Source: a virus
Length of the DNA: 35,261 bases
Direction: 5' to 3' (one strand)
Virus record (IMG/VR): IMGVR_UViG_3300037245_000499
Span: 1-35,261 of that record
The translations under genes and the position numbers were made by a program. This document shows, in pieces, positions 1-6,336 of this stretch. A model generated the notes under the pieces. It saw only the letters and a list, made by a program, of their open reading frames with translations, did no database searches and was not told where the DNA came from. How positions within the stretch are numbered: the first letter of the stretch is position 1; each line of letters opens with the position of its first letter.

Positions 1-1
1 C

Positions 2-493
2 AACCTCGACCATCATGGTTATATGTGTGACAAATTAGAAGTACCCGACTTGACGTACGAGGCATTTATTGTCTTGAGGTTCATAAGGGGTGCAGGTCAG
101 ACTAAAAGGGTTGTGATATTCTTGACTCACGGGCAAGGTGGGGGCAGGCGGGCTGGGTCGGCTGCTAACAAGCTTGAAGACGTAGCCAACATGTTCAGGG
201 CAGACATTGTCCTTATGGGTCATAATCATCAGTTCTGTGTCGCACCTCCTGTAGTTGAACTGGGCGTACCACATCGCAAGACTAAAGATAACGAATGCGT
301 CCAGAACCTGAAATACATGGGCAACTGGGGAACGTACCGACTGTCTTACAAGAGTGGGCCGTCTACGTACACGTCAAGAGCTTTGTATAAGCCAAGGCCC
401 ATATCGGCATTAGAGATTGGGATAATACCGTTCAGGGATTCCGGCGGCAAGTCGTGCGAGACTATAATACAGATGCGGGAAGTGAGCCTGTAA
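2..493 (+). CDS. Calcineurin-like metallophosphoesterase, 5' end outside window
   Basis: The reading frame is open to the left edge, so the true start lies upstream; the first in-window ATG is at 23. Counting from that ATG, two conserved blocks are visible: THG near residue 36 and the GHNH signature at 66-69 (LMGHNHQ), which in calcineurin-like phosphoesterases supplies histidines to the di-metal centre. The THGQGGGRRAGSA stretch and the following helix also fit phage members of this family. The N-terminal metal ligands (D-x-H and GNHD-type motifs) would lie outside the window. The substrate is not readable from sequence; phage relatives are thought to act on nucleic acid or nucleotide phosphoesters. 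It is the first visible gene of the rightward operon. Confidence 0.8.
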   Translation, partial: NLDHHGYMCDKLEVPDLTYEAFIVLRFIRGAGQTKRVVIFLTHGQGGGRRAGSAANKLEDVANMFRADIVLMGHNHQFCVAPPVVELGVPHRKTKDNECVQNLKYMGNWGTYRLSYKSGPSTYTSRALYKPRPISALEIGIIPFRDSGGKSCETIIQMREVSL

Positions 494-634
494 TTCGTAA
501 TAATAGGCGAGATAGGGTATAAAAATGCTTGCGACACAATATATATGTGGTAAAACCTCGGCACTTGACTATAAATACATAGTAAATGACACCGAACAGG
601 TATAAAACACCATAGCAAAATAGAAAGGGAATCA

Positions 635-829
635 ATGACAAGTAATTGGATGACAATTAAAGACAGAGAAGCTAGTAAGGTCGACAAATTGAAGCGTCAT
701 TGGGTAAATGAAGGGCTTAAAACTGGCGTGGGCGTTGGCCAGATAGCCGCGTTATTGGGAATTAAAATAGCCGATGTCACCGCTATATACTATGCTGATG
801 GGCATTGGGCAGAAGGGAGAGAACTATGA
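635..829 (+). CDS. Small helix-turn-helix-like protein
   Basis: This 64-residue protein starts at ATG 635, 7 nt after a GAAAGGG Shine-Dalgarno site. The middle (GVGVGQIAALLGIKIADVTAIYYADG, roughly residues 31-56) has the helix-Gly-helix pattern of a resolvase- or sigma-like HTH: a short helix, a turn at the LLGI segment, then a recognition-type helix. No enzyme motif is present. Its stop codon overlaps the start of the HExxH gene (ATGA), so the two are probably translationally coupled. A DNA-binding role is inference from the HTH-like pattern only. Confidence 0.6.
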   Translation: MTSNWMTIKDREASKVDKLKRHWVNEGLKTGVGVGQIAALLGIKIADVTAIYYADGHWAEGREL

Positions 830-1083
830 ATGTCAAGACTCATGCATTTAACGGCAAGAAATACGACATAGACATATGCGGCAAGCTAGACGGGTTTGCA
901 TCACAGGGCGGTAAGAATGAAACAATGATGATCTTCTGCGACCTCGACACATTCACTGGGCTTGAGACGCTGATCCATGAGGCACTTCACGCTTGCAACT
1001 GGAAAGCAAAAGAACCGGAAGTGTTGCAAACTGGTAAGGATATTGCCAGGTTCCTCTGGCGGGTGGGGTATCGCAAGAAATAA
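826..1083 (+). CDS. Small HExxH-motif protein (putative metallopeptidase-like)
   Basis: The protein is 85 residues long. I chose ATG 826 because it overlaps the upstream stop (ATGA) and follows AGAAGGGAGAG; an in-frame upstream ATG at 805 lies inside the preceding gene and lacks this spacing. Residues 51-55 form HEALH, the zinc-binding HExxH signature of gluzincin-type peptidases, in the context LIHEALHACNW. The tail (KDIARFLWRVGYR) is conserved in similar small phage proteins that I recognise only as a family of unknown function. At 85 residues it is very short for an active peptidase, and no obvious third zinc ligand can be assigned. It may be a minimal SprT- or ImmA-like fold or a non-catalytic metal-binding protein. 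Confidence 0.7.
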   Translation: MNVKTHAFNGKKYDIDICGKLDGFASQGGKNETMMIFCDLDTFTGLETLIHEALHACNWKAKEPEVLQTGKDIARFLWRVGYRKK

Positions 1084-1111
1084 ATTAACAATAATCAAAA
1101 GGAGAATAGAC

Positions 1112-1267
1112 ATGGAAAAATGCAAGAAATGTGCAAAAGTAGTCAGCTATCGGGATAATAAATACTGCCAGGACTCCGGCCACCCCCTGCCCATCGACGA
1201 CATTGACTGTGAATTTGAGGAGGATAAGGCCTTGTATGATATTCAGACTGGTATCGAGATAAATTAA
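1112..1267 (+). CDS. Small Cys-rich (zinc-ribbon-like) protein
   Basis: A 51-residue protein begins at ATG 1112, 7 nt after AAAGGAG. It carries a CKKC knuckle at the N-terminus and further Cys/His residues (YCQDSGH, then DIDCEF), a spacing suitable for one structural zinc site. The C-terminal third is acidic. The longer ORF that begins at 977 in this frame is mostly antisense-like overlap with the upstream gene, so the start with the Shine-Dalgarno site is preferred. No function is recognised. Confidence 0.65.
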   Translation: MEKCKKCAKVVSYRDNKYCQDSGHPLPIDDIDCEFEEDKALYDIQTGIEIN

Positions 1268-1286
1268 CTTTTTTACGGAGAGAACT

Positions 1287-1511
1287 ATGAAAGCACAAGA
1301 AAAACACGCCCGTATGCTTCAAGAAGTCAATGATGCAAAGTACAAGTTCATGAGCAATACAGGCTACCCAATACGGATTGACAAGGACACATGGCGTCAC
1401 ATGCTGAAGAAGAACCAAGACACTGTGCTTATGGACGGAAAGAAACGTCAGATCAAAGCCAGGAGCATAGGTGCTGGTGTTTATGAGTTGAGTTTGAAGG
1501 AGAAAAAGTGA
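1287..1511 (+). CDS. Hypothetical basic phage protein
   Basis: The protein has 74 residues and starts 6 nt after ACGGAGAG. It is Lys-rich, with an N-terminal helix (QEKHARMLQEVNDAKYKF) and a C-terminal beta-rich part ending ELSLKEKK. Its stop overlaps the GTG start of the next gene, so the two are probably coupled. I recognise no family. Confidence 0.6.
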   Translation: MKAQEKHARMLQEVNDAKYKFMSNTGYPIRIDKDTWRHMLKKNQDTVLMDGKKRQIKARSIGAGVYELSLKEKK

Positions 1512-2107
1512 GCCTATTTGACAATGAACCAAAGCTTACGAATCATCAGTTCAAGCTCAAAGGTGGCCGAATATGGACATTAAGCCAATCTAAATACGAT
1601 GAATGGATGGATAATCTATCTAGTTATGATGTTGAAGGCGAGATACGCAAAGCTAAACAGTGGATATTAGACAACCCTAGGAAAAGGAAATCACCCAAAG
1701 GGATGCATAAATTTATCTCAAGCTGGATTATGCGGAGCGAGGAAACTGGATGCGTAACCGTAGATCCTGAAAAGTCACAAGCTGAGCTTATCTATGAGAA
1801 AAACGTGCGGGAAAAGATAGAACTGTTCAGTAATGTTATCCATGAACGCACAAAAAAAGAACTCAGGAGCAATAAAGGCTTCATGTACGCATACAATACT
1901 TATCCAGAATTTAGGGAGTGGGTAGGGAATCAGACTTTTAAAGCGGGTAATCCGCCCCCGCCAGAGCCTGTAAAGCCTGATATTACCGAGGACTTACCCC
2001 CGCCTGTAGACAAGATGGATAAGATTCGCCAGTTTGTCGGGGACGTGAGGCAGGCTAAAGCTGATGGGAGGATTGAGGCGATGGTTCAGAAATATCAGTT
2101 ATTTTGA
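1508..2107 (+). CDS. Replisome-organiser-like protein with Pro-rich linker
   Basis: The 199-residue protein starts at GTG 1508, overlapping the upstream TGA and preceded by AAGGAG at good spacing. Residues about 55-78 (AKQWILDNPRKRKSPKGMHKFISSW) match a short basic helical motif often seen in phage replication-initiation or helicase-loader-type proteins and in other phage HTH proteins. A proline-rich linker with several PPPP/PPP runs (about residues 149-170) joins this to a C-terminal helix ending in MVQKYQLF. The architecture, a basic DNA-binding part, a flexible linker and a terminal helix, fits a protein that docks onto a replisome partner. That role is inference; there is no Walker motif. 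Confidence 0.6.
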   Translation: MSLFDNEPKLTNHQFKLKGGRIWTLSQSKYDEWMDNLSSYDVEGEIRKAKQWILDNPRKRKSPKGMHKFISSWIMRSEETGCVTVDPEKSQAELIYEKNVREKIELFSNVIHERTKKELRSNKGFMYAYNTYPEFREWVGNQTFKAGNPPPPEPVKPDITEDLPPPVDKMDKIRQFVGDVRQAKADGRIEAMVQKYQLF

Positions 2108-2116
2108 AGATTTTAT

Positions 2117-2144
2117 TTGACTTTTGGATTATAGTTGTTATATT
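2117..2144 (+). promoter_or_regulatory. Sigma70-like promoter before the non-coding block
   Basis: TTGACT (2117-2122) and TATATT (2139-2144) are separated by 16 bp. The predicted start is near 2151, with no coding gene before the terminator at 2189-2235. Confidence 0.5.
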
Positions 2145-2150
2145 AGTAAT

Positions 2151-2235
2151 AGTGCCAGATATATGCGACGTATCGAAACAACTTCAAAGCTCACGAAAAA
2201 CCACAGTCGCATGTGTCTGGTCGTGGGCTTTTTTT
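2151..2235 (+). ncRNA. Candidate ~85-nt small RNA
   Basis: The interval lies between a sigma70-like promoter and an intrinsic terminator and holds no credible gene: the only ORF inside it (ATG 2163, 32 codons) has no Shine-Dalgarno site and reads through the terminator stem. If both signals work, a short discrete transcript of about 85 nt results. Alternatively, the stem is only the 3' terminator of the upstream operon. Which of these holds is inference. Confidence 0.35.
2189..2235 (+). terminator. Intrinsic terminator
   Basis: GCTCACGA (2189-2196) pairs with TCGTGGGC (2221-2228) over 8 bp, with one G-T pair. A further CCA/TGG or CACA/TGTG stem lies inside, and seven T residues (2229-2235) follow directly. 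Confidence 0.7.
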
Positions 2236-2262
2236 CCGCCCTCATTTACAAGTTAATATAAG

Positions 2263-2402
2263 TTGAGCATAGTGGCAAGACAGTAGCTCCATGTTACCGG
2301 GCCTCTCTGGGATGGGTTATCTTGGAAACGAGGACGCGTGGAAATAGGACAGTAAGATGGCCTGCAAGCCGGAATTAACCCTCCACTATTCATTGTGCTC
2401 AA
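2263..2402 (+). ncRNA. Structured RNA domain immediately 5' of the tRNA
   Basis: The ends form a long closing stem: TTGAGCA (2263-2269) pairs with TGCTCAA (2396-2402), and TAGTGG (2270-2275) pairs with CCACTA (2383-2388), leaving a 7-nt bulge. Inside, GGGTTA pairs with TAACCC, ATCTT with AAGAT, and GGC with GCC in GGCCTGCAAGCC, giving a nested multibranch fold. There is no ORF with a ribosome-binding site. It ends 4 nt before the tRNA. The class is unknown; large phage RNAs such as GOLLD and ROOL are known to occur beside tRNA genes, but I cannot match conserved motifs by eye. Confidence 0.5.
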
Positions 2403-2406
2403 TTCT

Positions 2407-2478
2407 GCCCTCATAGCTCAACGGTAGAGCGTGTCTTTTGTAAAGACGAGGTTGGCTGTTCAAATCAGCCTGAGGGCC
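2407..2478 (+). tRNA. trnT: tRNA-Thr(UGU)
   Basis: A full cloverleaf can be drawn. The acceptor stem is GCCCTCA/TGAGGGC (2407-2413 with 2471-2477), the D stem GCTC/GAGC, the anticodon stem TGTCT/AGACG with loop TTTGTAA, and the T stem GGCTG/CAGCC with loop TTCAAAT. The anticodon TGT is at 2439-2441 and reads ACA. First pairs G1-C72 and C2-G71 agree with threonine identity. The discriminator base appears to be C rather than the A usual in bacterial tRNA-Thr, and CCA is not encoded. It sits between two structured non-coding segments. Confidence 0.93.
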
Positions 2479-2480
2479 TT

Positions 2481-2712
2481 AAGACTGGATGGTTTCACCC
2501 TTCAAGACGGTCTTTATAAATGTCTACCAAGGGTGGGTCTTGATATGCAAGGGATGGCTACCCAGAACGCCATCAAATTTTCTTTGACAACTAAATAGAC
2601 TACACAAACACTATGATCTAGCTTGCAGTGAAAAGCGTTCATACCAAGGTGACGGTGAAGAAGTGGACTACTGCCGTCTGAGCGTTCCGTATTAAGTACC
2701 CAAGGATAAGCT
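2481..2712 (+). other. Non-coding hairpin-rich segment 3' of the tRNA
   Basis: No gene is seen here. Several stems can be drawn. AAGAC (2481-2485) pairs with GTCTT (2537-2541) and encloses CACCCTT (2496-2502) with AAGGGTG (2529-2535). GATGGC (2553-2558) pairs with GCCATC (2569-2574). GACGGT (2651-2656) pairs with GCCGTC (2673-2678). AGCTT (2620-2624) pairs with AAGCT (2708-2712) around the last. AGCGTTC occurs twice (2634-2640, 2681-2687). This looks like a continuation of the structured RNA rather than decayed coding sequence. Confidence 0.4.
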
Positions 2713-2714
2713 GC

Positions 2715-2744
2715 TTGACAGGATCAAAAGAATAGGGTTATAAT
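2715..2744 (+). promoter_or_regulatory. Consensus sigma70 promoter
   Basis: TTGACA (2715-2720) and TATAAT (2739-2744) are both exact consensus hexamers, with an 18-bp spacer. The predicted start near 2751 places the hairpin leader at the very 5' end of an mRNA for the genes from 2859 on. Confidence 0.75.
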
Positions 2745-2749
2745 AACAA

Positions 2750-2812
2750 AAGGTTTCTCCCGTAGTCTCAACACTTAAGCCCGTCCCTATGGACTACTTA
2801 AGGGGGGACTTG
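2750..2812 (+). promoter_or_regulatory. 5' leader hairpin of the 2859 operon
   Basis: TCTCCC (2756-2761) pairs with GGGGGA within 2803-2808, and GTAGTC (2762-2767) pairs with GACTAC (2792-2797). The two helices are separated by an asymmetric TTAAG bulge. Two CTTAAG palindromes also occur (2773-2778 and 2797-2802). Lying at the predicted mRNA 5' end, it may stabilise the transcript or regulate it. Confidence 0.5.
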
Positions 2813-2858
2813 GTAGGTAAACAGTAAGACTAAAGAAGTATCACAGAAAGGTAATAGA

Positions 2859-3143
2859 ATGAGTAAGAAAAACAGAGACGGCGAATACATAGCTTTAGTC
2901 TGGGATAACACAGCAGATGCCTATTACGTAAGAGGTCATATCGAAATAATGAACGCCCTCGAAATAGTCGTCGGCGAGAACTGTCTTGATAATGCGGATG
3001 GGATCACTAATGGCAGGCATGTTTATGCAAGATGGTCAATGCAAGGCGATGCTCCTGAGGGTTGTACTTGTATCTTGCGAGAGTATGTCAATTCGGGCAA
3101 AGGTAGATTTAAAGTCACTGCGTTCGACAACGAAGCCCAATAG
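2859..3143 (+). CDS. Hypothetical phage protein
   Basis: A 94-residue protein is preceded by GAAAGGT. It is the first gene after the consensus promoter and hairpin leader, so it is probably well expressed. It has mixed alpha/beta character with a WDNTADAYYVRGH segment and an acidic C-terminus (FDNEAQ). Two cysteines lie close together (GCTCIL). I see no catalytic motif and recognise no function; similar small proteins occur in other phages. Confidence 0.65.
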   Translation: MSKKNRDGEYIALVWDNTADAYYVRGHIEIMNALEIVVGENCLDNADGITNGRHVYARWSMQGDAPEGCTCILREYVNSGKGRFKVTAFDNEAQ

Positions 3144-3195
3144 CCACCTATTCATGAGTAAGACTAAAGAGCAAATAAGAACAGGAGAATAAGAC

Positions 3196-3438
3196 ATGAG
3201 CGATTTGTTTGGAAATAAGACACACGACTGGAAGAAGGAATGGGTTGGTATGCCTGAATATATTCAAGAAAAGATAGAACCATATCAAGAAATCCTAGTT
3301 AGGTTTTATGAAGAATCTGAAGTTGATGAATTCTCCAAGCTTATTGACTGTAACATAACGCCTAACACTAAATGTATAGTTTTTTGTAGAAGAAAGCGTT
3401 GCGATTCCCCTAAATTGAGGTATAAAGATGAATCCTAA
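3196..3438 (+). CDS. Small conserved phage protein next to the DNA glycosyltransferase
   Basis: The protein is 80 residues, starting 7 nt after an AGGAG site. It opens with SDLFGNKTHDWKKEWVGMPEY and continues EPYQEILVRFYEESEVDEFSKLI, a pattern I recognise from small conserved phage proteins that often sit beside ParB-like or DNA-modification genes. Relatives usually end after a K-T-K-S-I-W-Y-P-like motif; here that region reads NTKCIVFCRRKR, so the end has diverged or been extended. The last 11 nt overlap the glycosyltransferase start, so coupled translation is likely. An accessory role in DNA modification is guilt by association only. Confidence 0.65.
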   Translation: MSDLFGNKTHDWKKEWVGMPEYIQEKIEPYQEILVRFYEESEVDEFSKLIDCNITPNTKCIVFCRRKRCDSPKLRYKDES

Positions 3439-4300
3439 ATATCCAGTTTATATTGTTAGCAAGGGGCGTTGGAGTTCGAGATTAACTAGTAAGTCTTTTG
3501 AGAGGATGCACGTTCCCTACAAGATAGTCATAGAAGAGCAAGAGTTTGATGAGTACGCTAATGTTGTTGATGAATCTAAAATACTTATCTTACCGCAAAA
3601 ATATTTAGATGATTATGACACATTCGACGACCTAGGTAACACAAAAAGTAAAGGCCCTGGAGCCGCTAGGAATTTCTGTTGGGATGATTCTATAAGTAAT
3701 GGATTCAAGAGGCATTGGGTTCTAGATGATAACATAAATGGATTCTGTAGGTTTAACCGGAACAAAAGAGTAACGGTAACATCTGGAACCATATTTAAAG
3801 CGTCAGAGGACTTCGTTGATAGATATACCAATATTGCTCAAGCAGGATTTCAGTACAGATTCTTTGTAAGTGATTGTAGGCAAAGACCTGCTTACATTCA
3901 TAACACCAGAATATATTCGGTTTTATTGATACAGAACGACATTCCATATAGATGGCGTGGACGATACAATGAAGACACTGACCTATCACTTAGGCTTCTC
4001 AAAGATGGCTGGTGCACTATTCAGTTTAATGCGTTTCTTCAAAATAAAGCTGGTACGCAATCCGTCTCTGGTGGTAATACTGAGGCATTCTACGAACACG
4101 AAGGCACAATACCTAAGTCAAAGATGTTAGAAGACATGCACCCAGACGTAGCAAAAGTTGCTCGGATATTTGGTAGAGATCACCACCATGTAATTTATAA
4201 GAAATTTAAAGACAACGAGTTCATCAGAAAAGAAGGAATACCTAAATACGAAGGCGTGAATAATTACGGAATGGTTTTAGTGCAAGTAAAGAGCAAATAA
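3428..4300 (+). CDS. TET-associated-type DNA glycosyltransferase (TAGT family)
   Basis: The 290-residue protein has the features of the GT-A-fold glycosyltransferases associated with TET/JBP oxygenases in phages. These include an N-terminal PVYIVSKGRW strand, GPGAARNFCWDDS at 76-88, the DxD-like metal/sugar-nucleotide motif in WVLDDN at 97-102, and RYNEDTDLSLR at 179-189, a likely acceptor or catalytic acidic region. It closes with GGNTE (215-219) and a DHHHV block at 251-255. The known family role is to transfer a sugar onto hydroxymethylated pyrimidines of phage DNA, protecting it from restriction. The next gene is a cytosine methyltransferase-like protein, which fits a pathway of methylation, oxidation and glycosylation. 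No TET/JBP gene lies in the window, so the oxidising step would have to be encoded elsewhere. Confidence 0.82.
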   Translation: MNPKYPVYIVSKGRWSSRLTSKSFERMHVPYKIVIEEQEFDEYANVVDESKILILPQKYLDDYDTFDDLGNTKSKGPGAARNFCWDDSISNGFKRHWVLDDNINGFCRFNRNKRVTVTSGTIFKASEDFVDRYTNIAQAGFQYRFFVSDCRQRPAYIHNTRIYSVLLIQNDIPYRWRGRYNEDTDLSLRLLKDGWCTIQFNAFLQNKAGTQSVSGGNTEAFYEHEGTIPKSKMLEDMHPDVAKVARIFGRDHHHVIYKKFKDNEFIRKEGIPKYEGVNNYGMVLVQVKSK

Positions 4301-4313
4301 GGAGAATAAGACA

Positions 4314-4925
4314 ATGAAAGACAGAGAGAATAAGAATAAGCTAATCCTTCATCTATGTGCGGACATGGGAACTGATAGTCAGCCCTTTGTTGATGCTGGG
4401 TATAATGTTCTGAGGATTGGCAAAGATCTTGGCGTAGAGAATTATTATCCACCCAATAATGTCTACGGTATAATAGCGAACCCGGTCTGCACTATGCTTA
4501 GTTGGGCGAGGACTAGGGACGAGAAAGTTAAAAGAGACTTGCGAGAAGGAATGTTTCTCGTTCAAGAATGTTTAAGAGTCATATGGGAAGCTCAATATGA
4601 TCTACCAAACCCTAGAAGCAAACTCACCAGTCTCAAGTTCTGGATCATTGAAAATCCAGCTAGAGGATTCCTTTATCAGTTCCTCGGTAAACCAGCAGCT
4701 AAGTTTCAACCTTACGAGTATGGAGATAACTACAAGAAAGAAACAGCGTTGTGGGGTAACTTTGTTATGCCGCCAAAAACTCCTATCGTATGTACTGCTC
4801 CTAAGTTCGACCAACTGAAAACTAAAGAGATACACTACGAAGGCAATGAGCATTTAACACGTAAGGAACGCAGATCAATTTGCTCGCCCGGATTTGCTAA
4901 TGCATTTTTTAAGGCTAACCAATAA
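4314..4925 (+). CDS. Short cytosine-C5 DNA methyltransferase-like protein
   Basis: The protein is 203 residues, preceded by AAGGAG. It has a Rossmann-like start (LILHLCADMGTDS, residues 10-22, at the position of motif I), the motif IV-like sequence NPVCTM at 56-61 with a candidate nucleophile Cys59, and the motif VI-like ENP at 113-115 (FWIIENPARG). The usual motif IV is PPC; here it is PVC. It lacks the roughly 100-residue target-recognition domain of Dcm/HhaI-type enzymes, as do other short phage members. Lying 13 nt after the glycosyltransferase, it most plausibly supplies 5-methylcytosine for further modification. Activity, base and target site are not shown by sequence. Confidence 0.65.
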   Translation: MKDRENKNKLILHLCADMGTDSQPFVDAGYNVLRIGKDLGVENYYPPNNVYGIIANPVCTMLSWARTRDEKVKRDLREGMFLVQECLRVIWEAQYDLPNPRSKLTSLKFWIIENPARGFLYQFLGKPAAKFQPYEYGDNYKKETALWGNFVMPPKTPIVCTAPKFDQLKTKEIHYEGNEHLTRKERRSICSPGFANAFFKANQ

Positions 4926-4945
4926 TAAGAACAGGAGAATAAGAC

Positions 4946-5182
4946 ATGGCAACAGAACAAGATATAAAACTGAAGGCACGCATTCTCGACCTTGAGGGTG
5001 ATTTGAAATCCGAGGGGGAACGCATTGAAGACTTGGAGGAAATAAACAGTTCCTTGCGGATTCACTACGATAAGTCTGAATCTCATGTCGCCGAGCTTGA
5101 GGCAGAACTGCTTGCGTCTAAGCGAGAAGCTAACGATTTAAGGCTTGAATTGATAAGTGCTGATATACACGGAACAGATTAA
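4946..5182 (+). CDS. Small coiled-coil protein
   Basis: The 78-residue protein starts 8 nt after an AGGAG site. Almost the whole chain is a heptad-like, charged helix (KARILDLEGDLKSEGERIEDL, then HVAELEAELLASKREANDL), predicting a coiled-coil dimer. It has no membrane segment and no catalytic motif. The function is unknown; a scaffold or adaptor role would fit. Confidence 0.65.
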   Translation: MATEQDIKLKARILDLEGDLKSEGERIEDLEEINSSLRIHYDKSESHVAELEAELLASKREANDLRLELISADIHGTD

Positions 5183-5199
5183 AGACAGGAGCGTAAGAT

Positions 5200-5679
5200 A
5201 TGGGCAAGAACCCAGGTAAAGCATTCGAAATAGACTTTGTAAAGAGCATTCCAGATCGGTGCGACATAACCCGGCTTAAGGATGGAGGTGGATGGAGCGA
5301 CGCTACAAATACGAGGTTTACTAGTAGTAATCCATGCGATTTTATTGTATACAGTGCATCGCAACACGAAATGGACACAGGGGTGTTATACAAGCTGGAA
5401 CTCAAAAGCACTAAAGGAATCTCACTACCGTTCGGGAACATCAAAGAGCATCAACTGAAAGAGCTTACAGAGTCAGGAACCAAAGGCGTGATGGCATGGT
5501 TTATTGTCAATTACCGTCAAGTAAACGAGACTTATGTGATAGCTGCTCACACGCTAGCAAGCTACATAGAGTCGGGGGTCCGAAAGTCTTTGCCTGTTTC
5601 ATACTGTAGGGATAACTGCTTGCTTATTAAACAATCACTAATCCGGGTCAGATACAGGTATGATCTCGAATGGCTATAG
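5200..5679 (+). CDS. RecU-like Holliday junction resolvase
   Basis: The 159-residue protein matches the RecU/PrfA-type PD-(D/E)xK nuclease layout. It has GKAFEIDFVKSIP at the N-terminus, a short loop, then NPCDFIVY with Asp47, and LYKLELKSTKG with Glu67 and Lys69, followed by LPFGNIKEHQLKEL, which corresponds to the conserved helix after the active site in RecU. Such enzymes cut four-way junctions and resolve branched replication or recombination intermediates before packaging. It is slightly shorter than typical cellular RecU (about 200 residues). A general phage nuclease of the same fold is the main alternative. Confidence 0.75.
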   Translation: MGKNPGKAFEIDFVKSIPDRCDITRLKDGGGWSDATNTRFTSSNPCDFIVYSASQHEMDTGVLYKLELKSTKGISLPFGNIKEHQLKELTESGTKGVMAWFIVNYRQVNETYVIAAHTLASYIESGVRKSLPVSYCRDNCLLIKQSLIRVRYRYDLEWL

Positions 5680-5704
5680 TAAATAAACTTTAAGGAGCAA
5701 GTCA

Positions 5705-6322
5705 ATGAAACAACCAATAGTACCATACTTAAAATGTAGAGACCAGCTCCCTATATTCACAATCCTCAATTGTATCAGTTGGAAACTACCGTACAAGTGG
5801 ATCGGTCATACCGCGATAGTCTTTGTAGACCCCATCACTGGTCAGGTTATGGTATTTGAGTCTACTACATTGAACAAGTGGACTGGTAAATCAGGCGTCC
5901 AGATGATGCCGATGGGTGCATGGCTTGCTCATTACCCTGGTAAGGTTTATGCAAGGGTTCCTAAGTTTGGGGATTCCAGTAAGGGAGCAGAAGCAGCAAG
6001 GGAACTCATGGCAGCAGATTTCATTAAAGAACACCTTGGCTCGTCCTATCCAGACCTAAAGACCCGGACAGGCAGGTTTAAACTGTACCTGTCTGCGTTG
6101 GACTTTAGATTGTTCGGGAGGGACTGGTTTACTTATACAGGCAAGGACAATGGGATATTCTGCACCATGCTGGTGATTATGATGTTGCAAGCTTGCGATT
6201 TGTTCGATAAGAGGATGTCACCCAATGAATACGAACCAGACGATACTAGGAAATATGACAACTATTCATTCAGTCAGCGGCTCGAACACGTTGTCTACAA
6301 GGAAGAAATAAGACTAAAATAA
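5705..6322 (+). CDS. Permuted papain-fold (NlpC/P60, YiiX-like) protein
   Basis: The 205-residue protein, preceded by AAGGAG, shows the circularly permuted NlpC/P60 arrangement. A His block comes first (WIGHTAIVF, His35), then an acidic strand (VMVFEST, Glu52), and the candidate nucleophile near the end (GIFCTMLV, Cys153). In YiiX/LRAT-like families these residues form a papain-type catalytic site used for amidase, peptidase or acyl-transfer chemistry. It has no signal peptide. It could be a cell-wall hydrolase acting in lysis, but its position among replication and modification genes does not support a lysis cassette, so its substrate is open. Confidence 0.7.
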   Translation: MKQPIVPYLKCRDQLPIFTILNCISWKLPYKWIGHTAIVFVDPITGQVMVFESTTLNKWTGKSGVQMMPMGAWLAHYPGKVYARVPKFGDSSKGAEAARELMAADFIKEHLGSSYPDLKTRTGRFKLYLSALDFRLFGRDWFTYTGKDNGIFCTMLVIMMLQACDLFDKRMSPNEYEPDDTRKYDNYSFSQRLEHVVYKEEIRLK

Positions 6323-6336
6323 GAAAGGAAATAAAT

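Noticed and set aside
525-605. 26-codon ORF (MLATQYICGKTSALDYKYIV and so on) between the first two genes
   Set aside because: The only upstream purine run (ATAGGG) is weakly placed and the peptide shows no recognisable pattern; the 141-bp gap is otherwise AT-rich without a clear promoter.
2163-2261. 32-codon ORF through the first terminator
   Set aside because: No Shine-Dalgarno site, and it reads through a strong stem and T-run; it is better explained as non-coding.
2263-2402. Self-cleaving ribozyme or group I intron in the structured block
   Set aside because: No hammerhead CUGAUGA/GAAA core and no intron core elements could be identified; the tRNA is intact and not interrupted.
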